Source: Pseudomonas vranovensis DSM 16006
GTDB lineage: Bacteria; Pseudomonadota; Gammaproteobacteria; Pseudomonadales; Pseudomonadaceae
NCBI RefSeq assembly: GCF_000425805.1
Contig: NZ_AUED01000023.1
Location: 1 to 64,000 of the forward strand
Direction of reading: 5' to 3'
DNA: 64,000 nucleotides
Positions 41,707 through 50,104 of the stretch are shown in pieces. Positions within the stretch are counted from its first letter, which is position 1. Each line of letters starts with the position of its first letter. The position numbers and the translations under genes were made by a program. The notes under the pieces are model-generated. The model was not told where the DNA came from, did no database searches, and saw only the letters and a program-made list of their open reading frames with translations.

Positions 41707-42308
41707 GATCCGCTCGCATGCCGTTTACTGGCCCCTTCTTCGACACATACGGAATTGGCTTTGCCCTGTACCAGACGGGCCGCAACAACTGGAAGCAACG
41801 TACCGTCGCAGGTGTAAGTTGGAATGGCCAGGAAGGAAAAGCGCACTTTTTCAACCCTGATGGCCTGGTGCTTCCGCTGGTTCCTTCCCCTTGGGAACTG
41901 CCTGCCGTGTTGCGCCAGCAGAGAACGCGAATGGAGCCGGCACAAGTGATGGGATCGGGTGTATTCGCTATGACCCATCCCGCTGGAGATTCGGTGCTAT
42001 CGAACGAATCAAACCAGTGGGTCACTTACTGGCTCGTAGGGAGTGATGCGGCCTATGCAAATTGCCCAGAGGTATGGGGTGCCTATGTGGAGTCTCAAGT
42101 AGCGGCTGAGCGCAAAGCGGCCGAACACAACTACGTTGATGCCCGCCGTATCAGCCAACGCGCAGAGCAGGAGCCGACCTGTGATGGTCTGCCCGAGTGG
42201 GTCCGAGTAAACACTGAGGATTGCCGTCGCATCCTGCGTTCTGAGTATGAGCGCGAATGTGCGGAGGATCAGCGAGTTGCGGCCTGGTTGCGAGGGTGCG
42301 CCGCATGA
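41703..42308 (+). CDS. hypothetical protein of the element
   Basis: 201-aa soluble protein, unrecognised. The first half is rich in aromatic residues (TGPFFDTYGIGFALYQTGRNNW) and the second half is charged and helical (VESQVAAERKAAEHNYVDARR). It is coupled to its neighbours by ATGA overlaps on both sides, so it belongs to one translation unit with the AlpA protein. Confidence 0.72.
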   Translation: MRSARMPFTGPFFDTYGIGFALYQTGRNNWKQRTVAGVSWNGQEGKAHFFNPDGLVLPLVPSPWELPAVLRQQRTRMEPAQVMGSGVFAMTHPAGDSVLSNESNQWVTYWLVGSDAAYANCPEVWGAYVESQVAAERKAAEHNYVDARRISQRAEQEPTCDGLPEWVRVNTEDCRRILRSEYERECAEDQRVAAWLRGCAA

Positions 42309-42637
42309 AACCTATTTTCCTGCCCGCCGCTGCCCTTGATGCCATAGACGAACTGGGTCCAAAGGCACCTTCGCCTGGGCGACTGGAGCGACTGCAAAAA
42401 CTCCGCGACGAAGCACTGGCCAAAGGGGCGCACGTTCTACTGCTGATTTGGCCGACCCTCGATTGGGGGCTGCTCGCTGTCGAGGCGCCTGGGGACGTAG
42501 TAATTCGGGATGCAGCGCAGTTGGTGCCCAACGTGCTGGCCAATCCCGATGCATTAGGACAGATGTATGAGAAGGCCAGGCAAGGCCGCAATCTCACTTG
42601 GCTCAAGCTTGAGCGTCCCCCGGCCATTACCCACTAA
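42305..42637 (+). CDS. hypothetical protein of the element
   Basis: 110-aa protein, unrecognised: MKPIFLPAAALDAIDELGPKAP, then an alpha/beta pattern (GAHVLLLIWPTLDWGLLAVEA). Start 42305 overlaps the upstream stop. It is the last gene before the structured leader region. Confidence 0.68.
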   Translation: MKPIFLPAAALDAIDELGPKAPSPGRLERLQKLRDEALAKGAHVLLLIWPTLDWGLLAVEAPGDVVIRDAAQLVPNVLANPDALGQMYEKARQGRNLTWLKLERPPAITH

Positions 42638-42643
42638 CGAAAA

Positions 42644-42667
42644 CGCCCCCGGCTGCAACCGGGGGCG
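42644..42667 (+). terminator. hairpin after the AlpA gene cluster
   Basis: CGCCCCCGG-CTGCAA-CCGGGGGCG, a perfect 9-bp GC stem 7 bp after the stop codon. No T-tract follows, so termination is probable rather than certain. Confidence 0.6.
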
Positions 42668-42815
42668 TCTGAGGATCTTCACTGTGCCCGCTCACTCTAT
42701 GCCATGGCCAAGAGCCATGCAACCTGCCCGCACCACTCAGCTTGCGCTTCGTCGGCTCACACGTTACTCTCCGCCTGTCGCTGCAAATCCAGCGACCGGG
42801 TTTGGCGACCCGATC

Positions 42816-42824
42816 AGTAACAGG
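42816..42824 (+). promoter_or_regulatory. leader target site, seqA-like
   Basis: AGTAACAGG, complementary over 8 nt (GTAACAGG) to the loop CCTGTTAC of the folded RNA at 42884-42960. It lies just before a Rho-independent terminator. The flanking order TTTGGCGAC...AGTAACAGG...CGCCCAT is repeated at 42971-43021. Confidence 0.6.
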
Positions 42825-42829
42825 CGCAC

Positions 42830-42863
42830 AGGCGCCCATACCACCATTGCAGGCGCTTTTTTT
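42830..42863 (+). terminator. leader terminator
   Basis: AGGCGCC / GGCGCTT stem of 7 bp (one G-T pair), 15-nt loop, followed by seven T residues. It sits between the seqA-like site and the folded RNA, where P4 has its immunity terminator. Confidence 0.65.
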
Positions 42864-42883
42864 GTGCCCGCAATGCCTTGTTA

Positions 42884-42960
42884 TGGTGGCCGTGCGTGGG
42901 AGACCTTCGGGTCTGCCGGGTTCCTGTTACCCCGGTTCGCCAACCTGCGCACGGCTGCCA
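42884..42960 (+). ncRNA. candidate CI-like immunity RNA
   Basis: 77 nt closed by a 13-bp stem TGGTGGCCGTGCG / CGCACGGCTGCCA with two wobble pairs. Inside are a UUCG tetraloop hairpin (AGACC-TTCG-GGTCT, 42901-42914) and a second hairpin (CCGGG/CCCGG, 42916-42935) whose loop displays TTCCTGTTAC. That loop is complementary to GTAACAGG at 42817 and to GTAACAGGA at 43002. Phage P4 CI RNA has the same size, the same seqA-CI(seqB)-seqC order and the same location upstream of the replication genes. Expression and function are inferred. Confidence 0.65.
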
Positions 42961-43000
42961 CCCATAATCGTTTGGCGACGGTTTGTGGCAGCTCCTCACC

Positions 43001-43011
43001 AGTAACAGGAG
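43001..43011 (+). promoter_or_regulatory. leader target site, seqC-like, overlapping a ribosome-binding site
   Basis: AGTAACAGGAG. GTAACAGGA is complementary over 9 nt to the folded RNA's loop TCCTGTTAC. The same bases hold the AGGAG ribosome-binding site for the ORF at 43020, 8 nt before its ATG, so pairing would also block translation. Confidence 0.6.
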
Positions 43012-43019
43012 CTACGCCC

Positions 43020-43184
43020 ATGCACGCCCTCAATCCGTCTGCTCTCCAGAGCCACATTGCCGCCCTGAAGGCCCGTGCCATTGCGGCACTGCACGCCAAT
43101 TCATCCCTCTCCGTCCGCTTGGCGCGTTACAACGCGGCGATGGCCCGTGCCCGCGCCCTGGAAGCAAACGGGGGTGCCCAATGA
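43020..43184 (+). CDS. small hypothetical protein
   Basis: 54-aa Ala/Leu/Arg-rich helical protein (MHALNPSALQSHIAALKARA...). AGGAG precedes the ATG by 8 nt and the TGA overlaps the next ATG. The same frame stays open upstream to 42567 through the folded RNA; a longer Ash/Icd-like product as in P4 cannot be excluded. Confidence 0.6.
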   Translation: MHALNPSALQSHIAALKARAIAALHANSSLSVRLARYNAAMARARALEANGGAQ

Positions 43185-43468
43185 CTACTCAAGTACAGCA
43201 CTGCTCTCAACCCGAAGACCTGCTTTGCGTTACCGCACAGGCGCCCGCTGGCGTCCCAATAGATGCGATCACCTGTGCCGTTGAGCGAGCCCGGGCAGTG
43301 CTGTGCTTGCTGGAGGATCAGTTCGAGGCGGAGCAGGGGCAGCGCCTGGCTAACCGCGTGATTCTCGGCGCCCTGTGGGACGTACGTGGGACGCTGGAGC
43401 AGATTCATACCCTGGTCGTGCATGCCGACGACTCGACCCGCCATGTCGGGGAAAGGGGGCGGAAATGA
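43181..43468 (+). CDS. small hypothetical protein
   Basis: 95-aa protein, unrecognised; mostly helical (VERARAVLCLLEDQFEAEQGQRL). Start 43181 overlaps the upstream stop (ATGA) and the gene overlaps the DUF3077 gene by 4 nt, so it is translated as part of the replication operon. Confidence 0.68.
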   Translation: MTTQVQHCSQPEDLLCVTAQAPAGVPIDAITCAVERARAVLCLLEDQFEAEQGQRLANRVILGALWDVRGTLEQIHTLVVHADDSTRHVGERGRK

Positions 43469-43749
43469 GCGGGCGCGTTCAAGTTAATACGGCAGGTGGG
43501 GCCACTTTCTCTAAGCACAACTCGTTGAATCAACCGTTCTTCCAGGTGTGCCCTGGTATCTCCGGTGAGGAAGCTTTAGAGCAGGCTTCCGTGCTCATGG
43601 ATTGCGTTAACAAATTAACTCAGTTGGCTGGCATGAGCGACGATAACGAGTCCCTGGTATGGGCGGCACACTATCTGGGCGAGCAGGCAAAGGCTCTCAT
43701 TGATGACGTGGCCACCGGGATTCAGATTGCCGAGAGTGGCGAAGCATGA
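43465..43749 (+). CDS. DUF3077-family small protein
   Basis: 94-aa protein with the family pattern FFQVCPGISGEEALEQASVL, LMDCVNKLTQ, and WAAHYLGEQAKALIDDV. Function unknown; the family is common in Pseudomonas. A second member at 54740 lies just outside the element. It is coupled to the primase-helicase gene by a 4-nt overlap. Confidence 0.8.
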   Translation: MSGRVQVNTAGGATFSKHNSLNQPFFQVCPGISGEEALEQASVLMDCVNKLTQLAGMSDDNESLVWAAHYLGEQAKALIDDVATGIQIAESGEA

Positions 43750-46622
43750 GCAGGAAGATGCCCAGCTCCCGGCATCCGACCTTTGCCCAGGTCAAAGCCG
43801 CTTCCTTGGCGGCGATTGACCGCGTGCTGGCCCACTGGCTTCCAGGTGGCAAGCGCGTAGACGGTGGCAAGGAGTACACCGCACCCAACCCAACAAGAGC
43901 GGACAAGCATTCAGGTTCGCTCAAGGTGAACCTGGCCAAAGCCACCTGGTGCGACTTCGCCACCGGTGACAAAGGCGGCGATTTGATTGACCTGGTGCGC
44001 TACCTTGATCGCGGCACCGATGTGGAGGCCTGCAACAAACTGGCGGCCTTCCTGGGCGTCGAAGCGACAAATAGCACCAACGTCACACCGCCCACTAGCC
44101 AGGCCAAGAAACCAGAGTGGGTGCCCGTGCTGCCCATTCCTGAGCAGGCAATGCAGAATGTGCTGCAAGCGCACCGGCAGCACGGTAAACCTTCCAAGGT
44201 CTGGATTTACCGTGACGCCAACGGTCAGCCACTTATGGTGCTGTACCGCTTCGACCTCGGGCCGGATGAGAGCGGCACGCCGCGCAAAGTGTTCGCGCCC
44301 CTCACGTGGTGCAAACACTCTGCAAATGACTCGCTGGCTTGGCGCTGGCAGGGTTTATCGGAGCCTCGTCCGCTACTGCGTCTTGATGAGCTGGCCAAAC
44401 GCCCCTCGGCACCGGTAGTGCTGTGCGAGGGCGAGAAGGCCGCCGATGGCGCTGTCGATCTGCTTCCCGAGCATGTTGCCACCTGCTGGCCCAACGGGAC
44501 GAACTCTTGGCAGAAGGCTGATTTCGCGGCGCTAGTCGGGCGTGACGTGTTGCTGTGGCCTGACAACGATGCCCCAGGCATGAAGTGCATGGATGCCTTA
44601 TCCGACCACCTGCGAAAGCTTGGAGCTGCCTCGGTGCAGACGGTAGCCTTGACAGTGTTCGGGCAACTCCCTGGTATGGACGGTGAGTGCCCCACTTTCG
44701 AGCCAGGCGGTGAGTGGCACGAAGGTGACGATGCGGCGGATGCCCAATCCAAAGGCTGGACTGCCCAACACTTGGCAGAGCTTCAGCGCACCGGGGAGTT
44801 GTTCGCCCTCGCACCTGCCGCCACACTCACCCCCACCAAGCAAAGCAAGACCACTGGCCAGGCCAAGCGGCAACCTGAGAAGAAAACTGCCCCGACCCCG
44901 AGCGGCTTCCGTGTCACCAAGGATGGGGTGTTCTATGCCGGAGAGGATGGCGAAGCACGCCCGGTTTGTTCACGGCTAGAGATATTGGCTCGCACCCGTG
45001 ACGAAAAGGGCCACGGCTGGGGCTTGCTGGTGGAGTTCGATGACCCGGATGGGGCCAACAAGCGCCTCAACATTCCGGCTAGGGCAATGGCGGGCGACTT
45101 TGGCAAGGAAGTGCTCGCGCCACTGGTTGATATGGGGCTGCGCCTGGCGCCCGTGCGCACTGCTCGCAATTCGCGCAACGATCTACAGAGCTACTTGCAG
45201 AGCTATGACAGTGCTGAGCGTGCTCGCCTGGTCACTCGTCTGGGCTGGCACGGGGATGCTTACTTGCTGCCAGATCGGCAGATAGGTGCCAGCGCCGAAT
45301 ATCTGCACTTCTACGAAGCCGGTGCCCAGCTTCCGCCGATCACTCAGGCAGGGACGCTGGAACAATGGCAGCAGCAAATCGGTTCGCTTTGCGTGGGCAA
45401 TAACCGGCTGGCGTTCGTCGTATGCGTGGCTTTTGCTGGGGCGGTACTGCATCTACTGGGGCACGAGTCGGGCGGTTTCCACCTGTACGGCGATAGCTCG
45501 GGCGGGAAGACCACCCACCTGCAGGTGGCTGCCTCGGTTTGGGGTGGGCCACGTCTGGTGCGTTCCTGGCGCTCTACAGACAACGCCCTGGAAAGTATCG
45601 CGGCGGCGCACTCGGACGGGTTGCTGGTGCTCGATGAGATCGGGATGTGCGACCCACGGATCATTGGGGAAACGGTCTACATGCTGGGTAACGGCACCGG
45701 CAAGGCGCGGGCTAATGATCGGGGCATGAGCGGGCGCCAAGTTCAGGAATGGCGCTTGCTGTTTCTCTCAACCGGGGAAAAGACCTTGGCGCAACACATG
45801 GCCGAGGCAAACAAGGAATTGAAAGCCGGTATGGAGGTGCGACTACTTGCCGTACCGGCTGACGCTAGCAAAGGGCTAGGGTTGTTCGAAGAGCTGCATG
45901 GCTTCGACGATGCCGCCGCGCTGTCGGATGCGCTCAAGTCTCGGGTGAGCCGATGCTATGGCACGCCAGCCCTTGCTTTCCTGTCGGCCCTCTGTGAGCC
46001 CGGCAAGCTACGGGCATATGCGGCCATTGTGCGCAGCACCCTGGAGCGGTTTACCACTGAGGCATTACCTGCTAGCGCCAGTGGCCAGGCACAGCGCGCC
46101 GCAACTCGCTTCGGACTGGCAGCAGCGGCGGGTGAGTTGGCCACAGCGTTGGGCGTTACAGGGTGGCCAGACGGTCTAGCGCTGCACTCCGCTCGTGTGT
46201 GCTTAGATGCTTGGTTGGCTGAGCGTGGCGGTGCTGGAAATCTGGAAGGGGACGCTATCGTGGCTAGGCTGCGCGGCATGGTGGAGCGCTATGGAGAAAG
46301 TCGCTTCACGCGATGGGACTCTATTGCGGCGAAGACCGATGACCATGCGCCACGTACAGCAGACCGCCTTGGCTTTCGCAGGACTATGGATCATGGCATT
46401 GGTGACTCTCTATATACGTCGGTGACCTATTACTTTCTCGGCACAACTTGGCGCGATGAAGTTTTTAAAGGAATGAACTTGCGAAATGTAAATAGAGAGC
46501 TGGTCGCGCGCGGAATACTTGAGCCGAGCGGAGACGGAAAAGCCGCCCAGTCCGTAACACTACCCGGAATGCCGAAAGGACGGGTTTATGTTGTGAGCTC
46601 AAACGTATTGCTTAGCGACTAA
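43746..46622 (+). CDS. TOPRIM primase-DUF927 helicase replication protein
   Basis: 958-aa protein. The N-terminal primase-like region has TWCDFATGDKGGDLIDLVRYL. A TOPRIM-like domain has VVLCEGEKAADGA (~223-235) and LLWPDNDAPG (~270). A DUF927 ATPase domain has Walker A GDSSGGKTT (~582-590) and Walker B LLVLDEIG (~625). This is the same job as P4 alpha (primase plus helicase), built from different domains, so the element can probably replicate itself. It is the last gene of the coupled series that begins at 43020. Confidence 0.9.
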   Translation: MSRKMPSSRHPTFAQVKAASLAAIDRVLAHWLPGGKRVDGGKEYTAPNPTRADKHSGSLKVNLAKATWCDFATGDKGGDLIDLVRYLDRGTDVEACNKLAAFLGVEATNSTNVTPPTSQAKKPEWVPVLPIPEQAMQNVLQAHRQHGKPSKVWIYRDANGQPLMVLYRFDLGPDESGTPRKVFAPLTWCKHSANDSLAWRWQGLSEPRPLLRLDELAKRPSAPVVLCEGEKAADGAVDLLPEHVATCWPNGTNSWQKADFAALVGRDVLLWPDNDAPGMKCMDALSDHLRKLGAASVQTVALTVFGQLPGMDGECPTFEPGGEWHEGDDAADAQSKGWTAQHLAELQRTGELFALAPAATLTPTKQSKTTGQAKRQPEKKTAPTPSGFRVTKDGVFYAGEDGEARPVCSRLEILARTRDEKGHGWGLLVEFDDPDGANKRLNIPARAMAGDFGKEVLAPLVDMGLRLAPVRTARNSRNDLQSYLQSYDSAERARLVTRLGWHGDAYLLPDRQIGASAEYLHFYEAGAQLPPITQAGTLEQWQQQIGSLCVGNNRLAFVVCVAFAGAVLHLLGHESGGFHLYGDSSGGKTTHLQVAASVWGGPRLVRSWRSTDNALESIAAAHSDGLLVLDEIGMCDPRIIGETVYMLGNGTGKARANDRGMSGRQVQEWRLLFLSTGEKTLAQHMAEANKELKAGMEVRLLAVPADASKGLGLFEELHGFDDAAALSDALKSRVSRCYGTPALAFLSALCEPGKLRAYAAIVRSTLERFTTEALPASASGQAQRAATRFGLAAAAGELATALGVTGWPDGLALHSARVCLDAWLAERGGAGNLEGDAIVARLRGMVERYGESRFTRWDSIAAKTDDHAPRTADRLGFRRTMDHGIGDSLYTSVTYYFLGTTWRDEVFKGMNLRNVNRELVARGILEPSGDGKAAQSVTLPGMPKGRVYVVSSNVLLSD

Positions 46623-46717
46623 CTAATAGCATTCAACTAGTCGGGAGATTAGTGGCCACTTATAGGCTCGGCCTGCCTACGCCTGCACTTACCTAAATTT
46701 AATTATTGGAGTCCAAA

Positions 46718-47572
46718 ATGAGCACAAATTCGTCCATGCTGAAACAATGCCAAACTGAACTAGCAAGCTTGAAGAAGGATCTTCCTCGGCTAAAAGCCGT
46801 CGCTGACGAGGCAGAGAAAATATTCGCTAATAGCCGTCAGGGAAGAACTGTCTATCCTCGGGATCAGATCGCGCCTTACTCCAATGCTAAGGCTAAAATT
46901 GATGAGCTATCTCGAGAAATTCCCCGACTCCAGGGTTTGGTTAGCTGGGAGGAGGGTGTAAAGTCCGCCTCTGAAAACGTGCGGCAGGCAAGAAAAGATA
47001 TAGCCAAGATTCAGAACGAAATTGAAAGCCTGCGCGAAAAGCGAGAGACGCTGGAGTCCAAAAGGGCAGGTCTCGTTGCGAAGCACGAGCGCGAATTTAA
47101 AGCTGCAGAACGCGATGAACATGAAGCCGCCCAAGCTTACGCCCAGGCGATGGGGGAGAACGATAGCGGGGTTGAGCGCAAGGCAGAGGGATTGTTGCAG
47201 AAAGCGTCCCACGCGCTGGCGATAATAAAACAGACGCTTCAAGGTGCTAATACAGTCTCGTCTGCACTTAGTTCTCAGGTCTCGGAGCTTGATGATGTCA
47301 TTCAGCAGAAGCAATCCGAACTTGACAATTTGAACTCAAAACTACTTCAGGCTGCTCGATTCTATTGGGCGGACCGATTTGAGAAAGCTGCACGAGAGCT
47401 GGCAACCCTGGCAGCCCATGTTGCAGCAGCTGAAAAACTACTTGGATACGGCGATAGTCTTACCGATTTCTACGTTCCAACTATTTCTCCCCAAAAGGGG
47501 CATTTCATTTCTCATCGTAAGGTTTTGGAGCAGCGTAGCAATATCAAGCAGGAACAGCTGACAAATATTTAG
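46718..47572 (+). CDS. coiled-coil protein
   Basis: 284-aa protein, mostly coiled coil: IAKIQNEIESLREKRETLES, LDDVIQQKQSELDNLNSKLL. No membrane segment or enzyme motif. Start at 46718 (an in-frame TTG lies 12 nt upstream). More AT-rich than the genes to the left, marking the beginning of the cargo part. It is convergent with the next gene over a bidirectional terminator. Function unknown. Confidence 0.75.
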   Translation: MSTNSSMLKQCQTELASLKKDLPRLKAVADEAEKIFANSRQGRTVYPRDQIAPYSNAKAKIDELSREIPRLQGLVSWEEGVKSASENVRQARKDIAKIQNEIESLREKRETLESKRAGLVAKHEREFKAAERDEHEAAQAYAQAMGENDSGVERKAEGLLQKASHALAIIKQTLQGANTVSSALSSQVSELDDVIQQKQSELDNLNSKLLQAARFYWADRFEKAARELATLAAHVAAAEKLLGYGDSLTDFYVPTISPQKGHFISHRKVLEQRSNIKQEQLTNI

Positions 47573-47607
47573 TTTCAGCTTGCCGAATACATCTTCTTCA
47601 TTTTGTC

Positions 47608-47643
47608 AAAACACCATCCCAGAGAAATGGGCTCTGGTGTTTT
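47608..47643. terminator. bidirectional terminator
   Basis: Perfect arms AAAACACCA / TGGTGTTTT with an inner CCCA/TGGG stem, between two convergent genes. Confidence 0.85.
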
Positions 47644-47655
47644 GATGTATATGTA

Positions 47656-48381
47656 TTAATTTTTTTGTCGTTCACGATTGGCTTCGGTATTCAAACTCTC
47701 AAGCAAGTACTCCGCGTCATATAAGAAACCGTTTCGGATTGCCAATTTAGTTTTTTCCAAGCTTCCAAGCATGTGATTTACAGGTACCTTGGTATTGCCA
47801 AATATGAATGAAGTTGAGTCGGAAACTCTTTGGCGCTCGTTCACGGGGCTGGCGATCACTGCGAAGAGCAAAGACCCAAGTAATGCCAAAGGAAACTGCA
47901 CTCTGCCATTGAGTATGCCGACCTTGGGAGCGTTGACAAATTCTACTTTATCCGAGAGTTCGCCATCGTGGAGTAAGGAGCAGCGCATCACTTTGTAGAC
48001 AAGGTCTTCGAATTCAATGCATTCCCCAGAATCTCTAGAGTTCGAAACTTCGAATGAAAGGCTGGTAGTTTTAGCTGGTGTTCCATTTGTCAGTGACCAG
48101 AGAATGAAAGGAAGGCTGTCTTTCAAGAATTTTTTACAGCGCTCAGATGTCTTCTTTCCTGGATAAAGCAGCTTGGCTGTGCCATCGATGGCAATTGCAA
48201 GTTGGATGAACGCATTCTCGGCATCTCCTAGAGCGAGCTTAGCTGTGCATTCCTGAATTCGCGCTGCAATGGTCAATAGTGACTCTCCTGGGTCTGATAC
48301 CGTCGATGCGGTATTCGCAGTTCTTGACCAAATTTTTCTTAGATAGATTTTGGCTTCATCTACGGCTCGTCCATTGGGCAA
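47656..48381 (-). CDS. hypothetical protein with HEPN-like Rx4H motif
   Basis: 241-aa helical protein, family not recognised. VYKVMRCSLLHDGEL holds Arg-x4-His, the catalytic signature of HEPN ribonucleases, after a long helix and a basic segment (LYPGKKTSERCKKFLKDSL). HEPN assignment is inference from this motif. A single gene flanked by repeats in the cargo region. Confidence 0.7.
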   Translation of the reverse strand: MPNGRAVDEAKIYLRKIWSRTANTASTVSDPGESLLTIAARIQECTAKLALGDAENAFIQLAIAIDGTAKLLYPGKKTSERCKKFLKDSLPFILWSLTNGTPAKTTSLSFEVSNSRDSGECIEFEDLVYKVMRCSLLHDGELSDKVEFVNAPKVGILNGRVQFPLALLGSLLFAVIASPVNERQRVSDSTSFIFGNTKVPVNHMLGSLEKTKLAIRNGFLYDAEYLLESLNTEANRERQKN

Positions 48382-48659
48382 AAGGGGAGCCCATCCTAGG
48401 CTTGATAGCTATTTGGTATCAACCTTAGCTGATGTCTTTCATGACAATTCCTGTACACCGCCCTATCAGTAGTGTTACCCAAAGGGCGTGTTGGATGAGC
48501 GACCTGCTGAGGCTCCTGAAAGACCGCTTCTGGCCGTTTTCTGCCTTTCGCGACATGCCGAAAGCGGCCAGGAGTGGACTGTTTCCCAATAAATAAATTT
48601 GTCCCTTTTTCCCTGCTGCTTATCATTCCGAAAGTAACACAAGATCGTCAGGTCGATGT
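48382..48659. other. gene-free cargo spacer with palindromic repeat
   Basis: 278 bp without a credible gene. It contains one copy of a dispersed repeat with GACCGCTTCTGGCCGTT and GCCGAAAGCGGCCAGGAGTGG at 48520-48570; related copies lie at ~49945-50040 and ~51270-51360. Confidence 0.6.
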
Positions 48660-49211
48660 CTATCGTTGGCTAGGATGAGTGCATGCGTTTAATACCTGCG
48701 CAATCTCGTCAACGTTCAGGTACCTATCATAGGACGATATTCGAACCATAGCGAAAGCGTGAAGCATGCGCTGATAAACGTCCATCATAGGGGAATGTGA
48801 ATTGAGATATCTGCCCTTGAATCGTTCGAACCGATCAAGATCGTTAACAAGCGTTGATACAATCCCTATATATCTCGATTCATTATTACCATCAAATCCC
48901 CGAAATGTAGGATTTGTCCCAAACGGCTTGGCCTTCTCAATAAGCGCTTTTTTGTCGTGGGCAGAAAGCTCAGCGTAGGAATCTTCAATCCAGTCCCACA
49001 TTTCAAGTATATCCAAAATTTCTTTTAGGCTTTCAGGTTCATCCTGTTCAGTAAAAGGGATGCCTGGGTATTTCCATGCGATACTCCACTCACTTTCTGA
49101 ATGGATCGCGGACCTTATAAAATCTGGATCTATCTCGCTGTCTACTCCGAGCTTGTCGTAAAGTTCGCACAGCATCAAAGCGATTACTTTTTCACCATCT
49201 GTAAACTTCAT
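48660..49211 (-). CDS. YfbU-family protein
   Basis: 183-aa protein matching E. coli YfbU in its second half: FRGFDGNNESRYIGIVSTLV, HSPMMDVYQRMLHAF, YLNVDEIAQVLNA. It starts MKFTDGEKVIALMLCELYDKL. YfbU has no firm function, though it has been tied to stress-related cell death. It is 14 bp downstream of a membrane-anchored partner gene on the same strand, suggesting a two-gene cassette. Confidence 0.85.
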   Translation of the reverse strand: MKFTDGEKVIALMLCELYDKLGVDSEIDPDFIRSAIHSESEWSIAWKYPGIPFTEQDEPESLKEILDILEMWDWIEDSYAELSAHDKKALIEKAKPFGTNPTFRGFDGNNESRYIGIVSTLVNDLDRFERFKGRYLNSHSPMMDVYQRMLHAFAMVRISSYDRYLNVDEIAQVLNACTHPSQR

Positions 49212-49225
49212 ATAATCGCCACTCC

Positions 49226-49729
49226 TTATTTTACGTCTTCCATGCGTTCGTCAGATATCTGCTTGGCGACTGGCATGAAATTATTGATTTCAATATAAAT
49301 CAACGTGCCGGCCTTTATCACACCTTCCAAATCAGACTTATTAGCCACCGCAGGCAAATTATTCAATATTGACTTTGAAAGGTTAACTGCATGACTTTCT
49401 ATATCAACACTAAAAAGATGTCCATATTCTGAGAGGGTATGACAATAATTTTCTAGCGCTCTAGATATGTGAGAAAGATCAATGCCCTTGATCTGCTTGA
49501 CTTGTCCAGAGGGCCCTATAGGAGAAATAGCCTGCAATATCGTCCTAGTAGCATGCAGCACCTGATGTGCCTCAGCACTTTGTCTGGAGTTAATCATTCG
49601 CGAATACAGTGCATCGGCTTTTGATGCCGAGTCAGATGCATTTGATGCCTCACGCCATGCCCATACAGCGCTGCCGATAGATGCGATTGATGAGACGAGA
49701 CCGAGCCACCACATAAAACCTGTTTCCAC
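49226..49729 (-). CDS. membrane-anchored hypothetical protein, YfbU partner
   Basis: 167-aa protein with one N-terminal membrane helix (FMWWLGLVSSIASIGSAVWAW) followed by a soluble helical domain (SRQSAEAHQVLHATRTILQ, LSHISRALENYCHTL). Not recognised. Its stop is 14 bp before the YfbU-family start, so the two are likely cotranscribed. Confidence 0.72.
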   Translation of the reverse strand: METGFMWWLGLVSSIASIGSAVWAWREASNASDSASKADALYSRMINSRQSAEAHQVLHATRTILQAISPIGPSGQVKQIKGIDLSHISRALENYCHTLSEYGHLFSVDIESHAVNLSKSILNNLPAVANKSDLEGVIKAGTLIYIEINNFMPVAKQISDERMEDVK

Positions 49730-50104
49730 GCAGCCTCCCTGCCATATGACTTCGCTTTAGGCATTGAAGCTTATCCTCATCAGGCCGCAACCGCCACGCC
49801 CTTCTCCTCCCCCAGCACCACCGTCAGCGGCCTCAACGCCTGCCCATTTAGCCGACCGACCACCGGAACAGATTTTGAATAACCCAGCCCCTACGAAACC
49901 AGGTGAGTGAAAAGGGGACAGGCCCAAGGTTTATTTACTGGGTGACCGTCCGCCTCTGGCCGTTAACTGCCAGTGGTGACTGGCAGCTGTGGGTCGAAAG
50001 CGGCCCTAGCGAACGGCAGCAATTGGCCAAAAGCGGTCCCTCACCTAGTTCAACGCCAAGCAGCTACAAATCCGCAGGCTCGCGGTATTCACATGTCCAC
50101 CCCA
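49730..50104. other. cargo spacer
   Basis: 375 bp. On the minus strand a short open stretch (GYSKSVPVVGRLNGQALRPL... ending at TGA near 49785) has coding-like composition but no start and no family I recognise; it may be the tail of a lost gene. The rest holds a copy of the TGGCCGTT...GAAAGCGG repeat. Confidence 0.45.

Noticed and set aside
48396..48626. 76-aa minus-strand frame
   Set aside because: It lies across the dispersed palindromic repeat and its composition follows the repeat rather than a protein.
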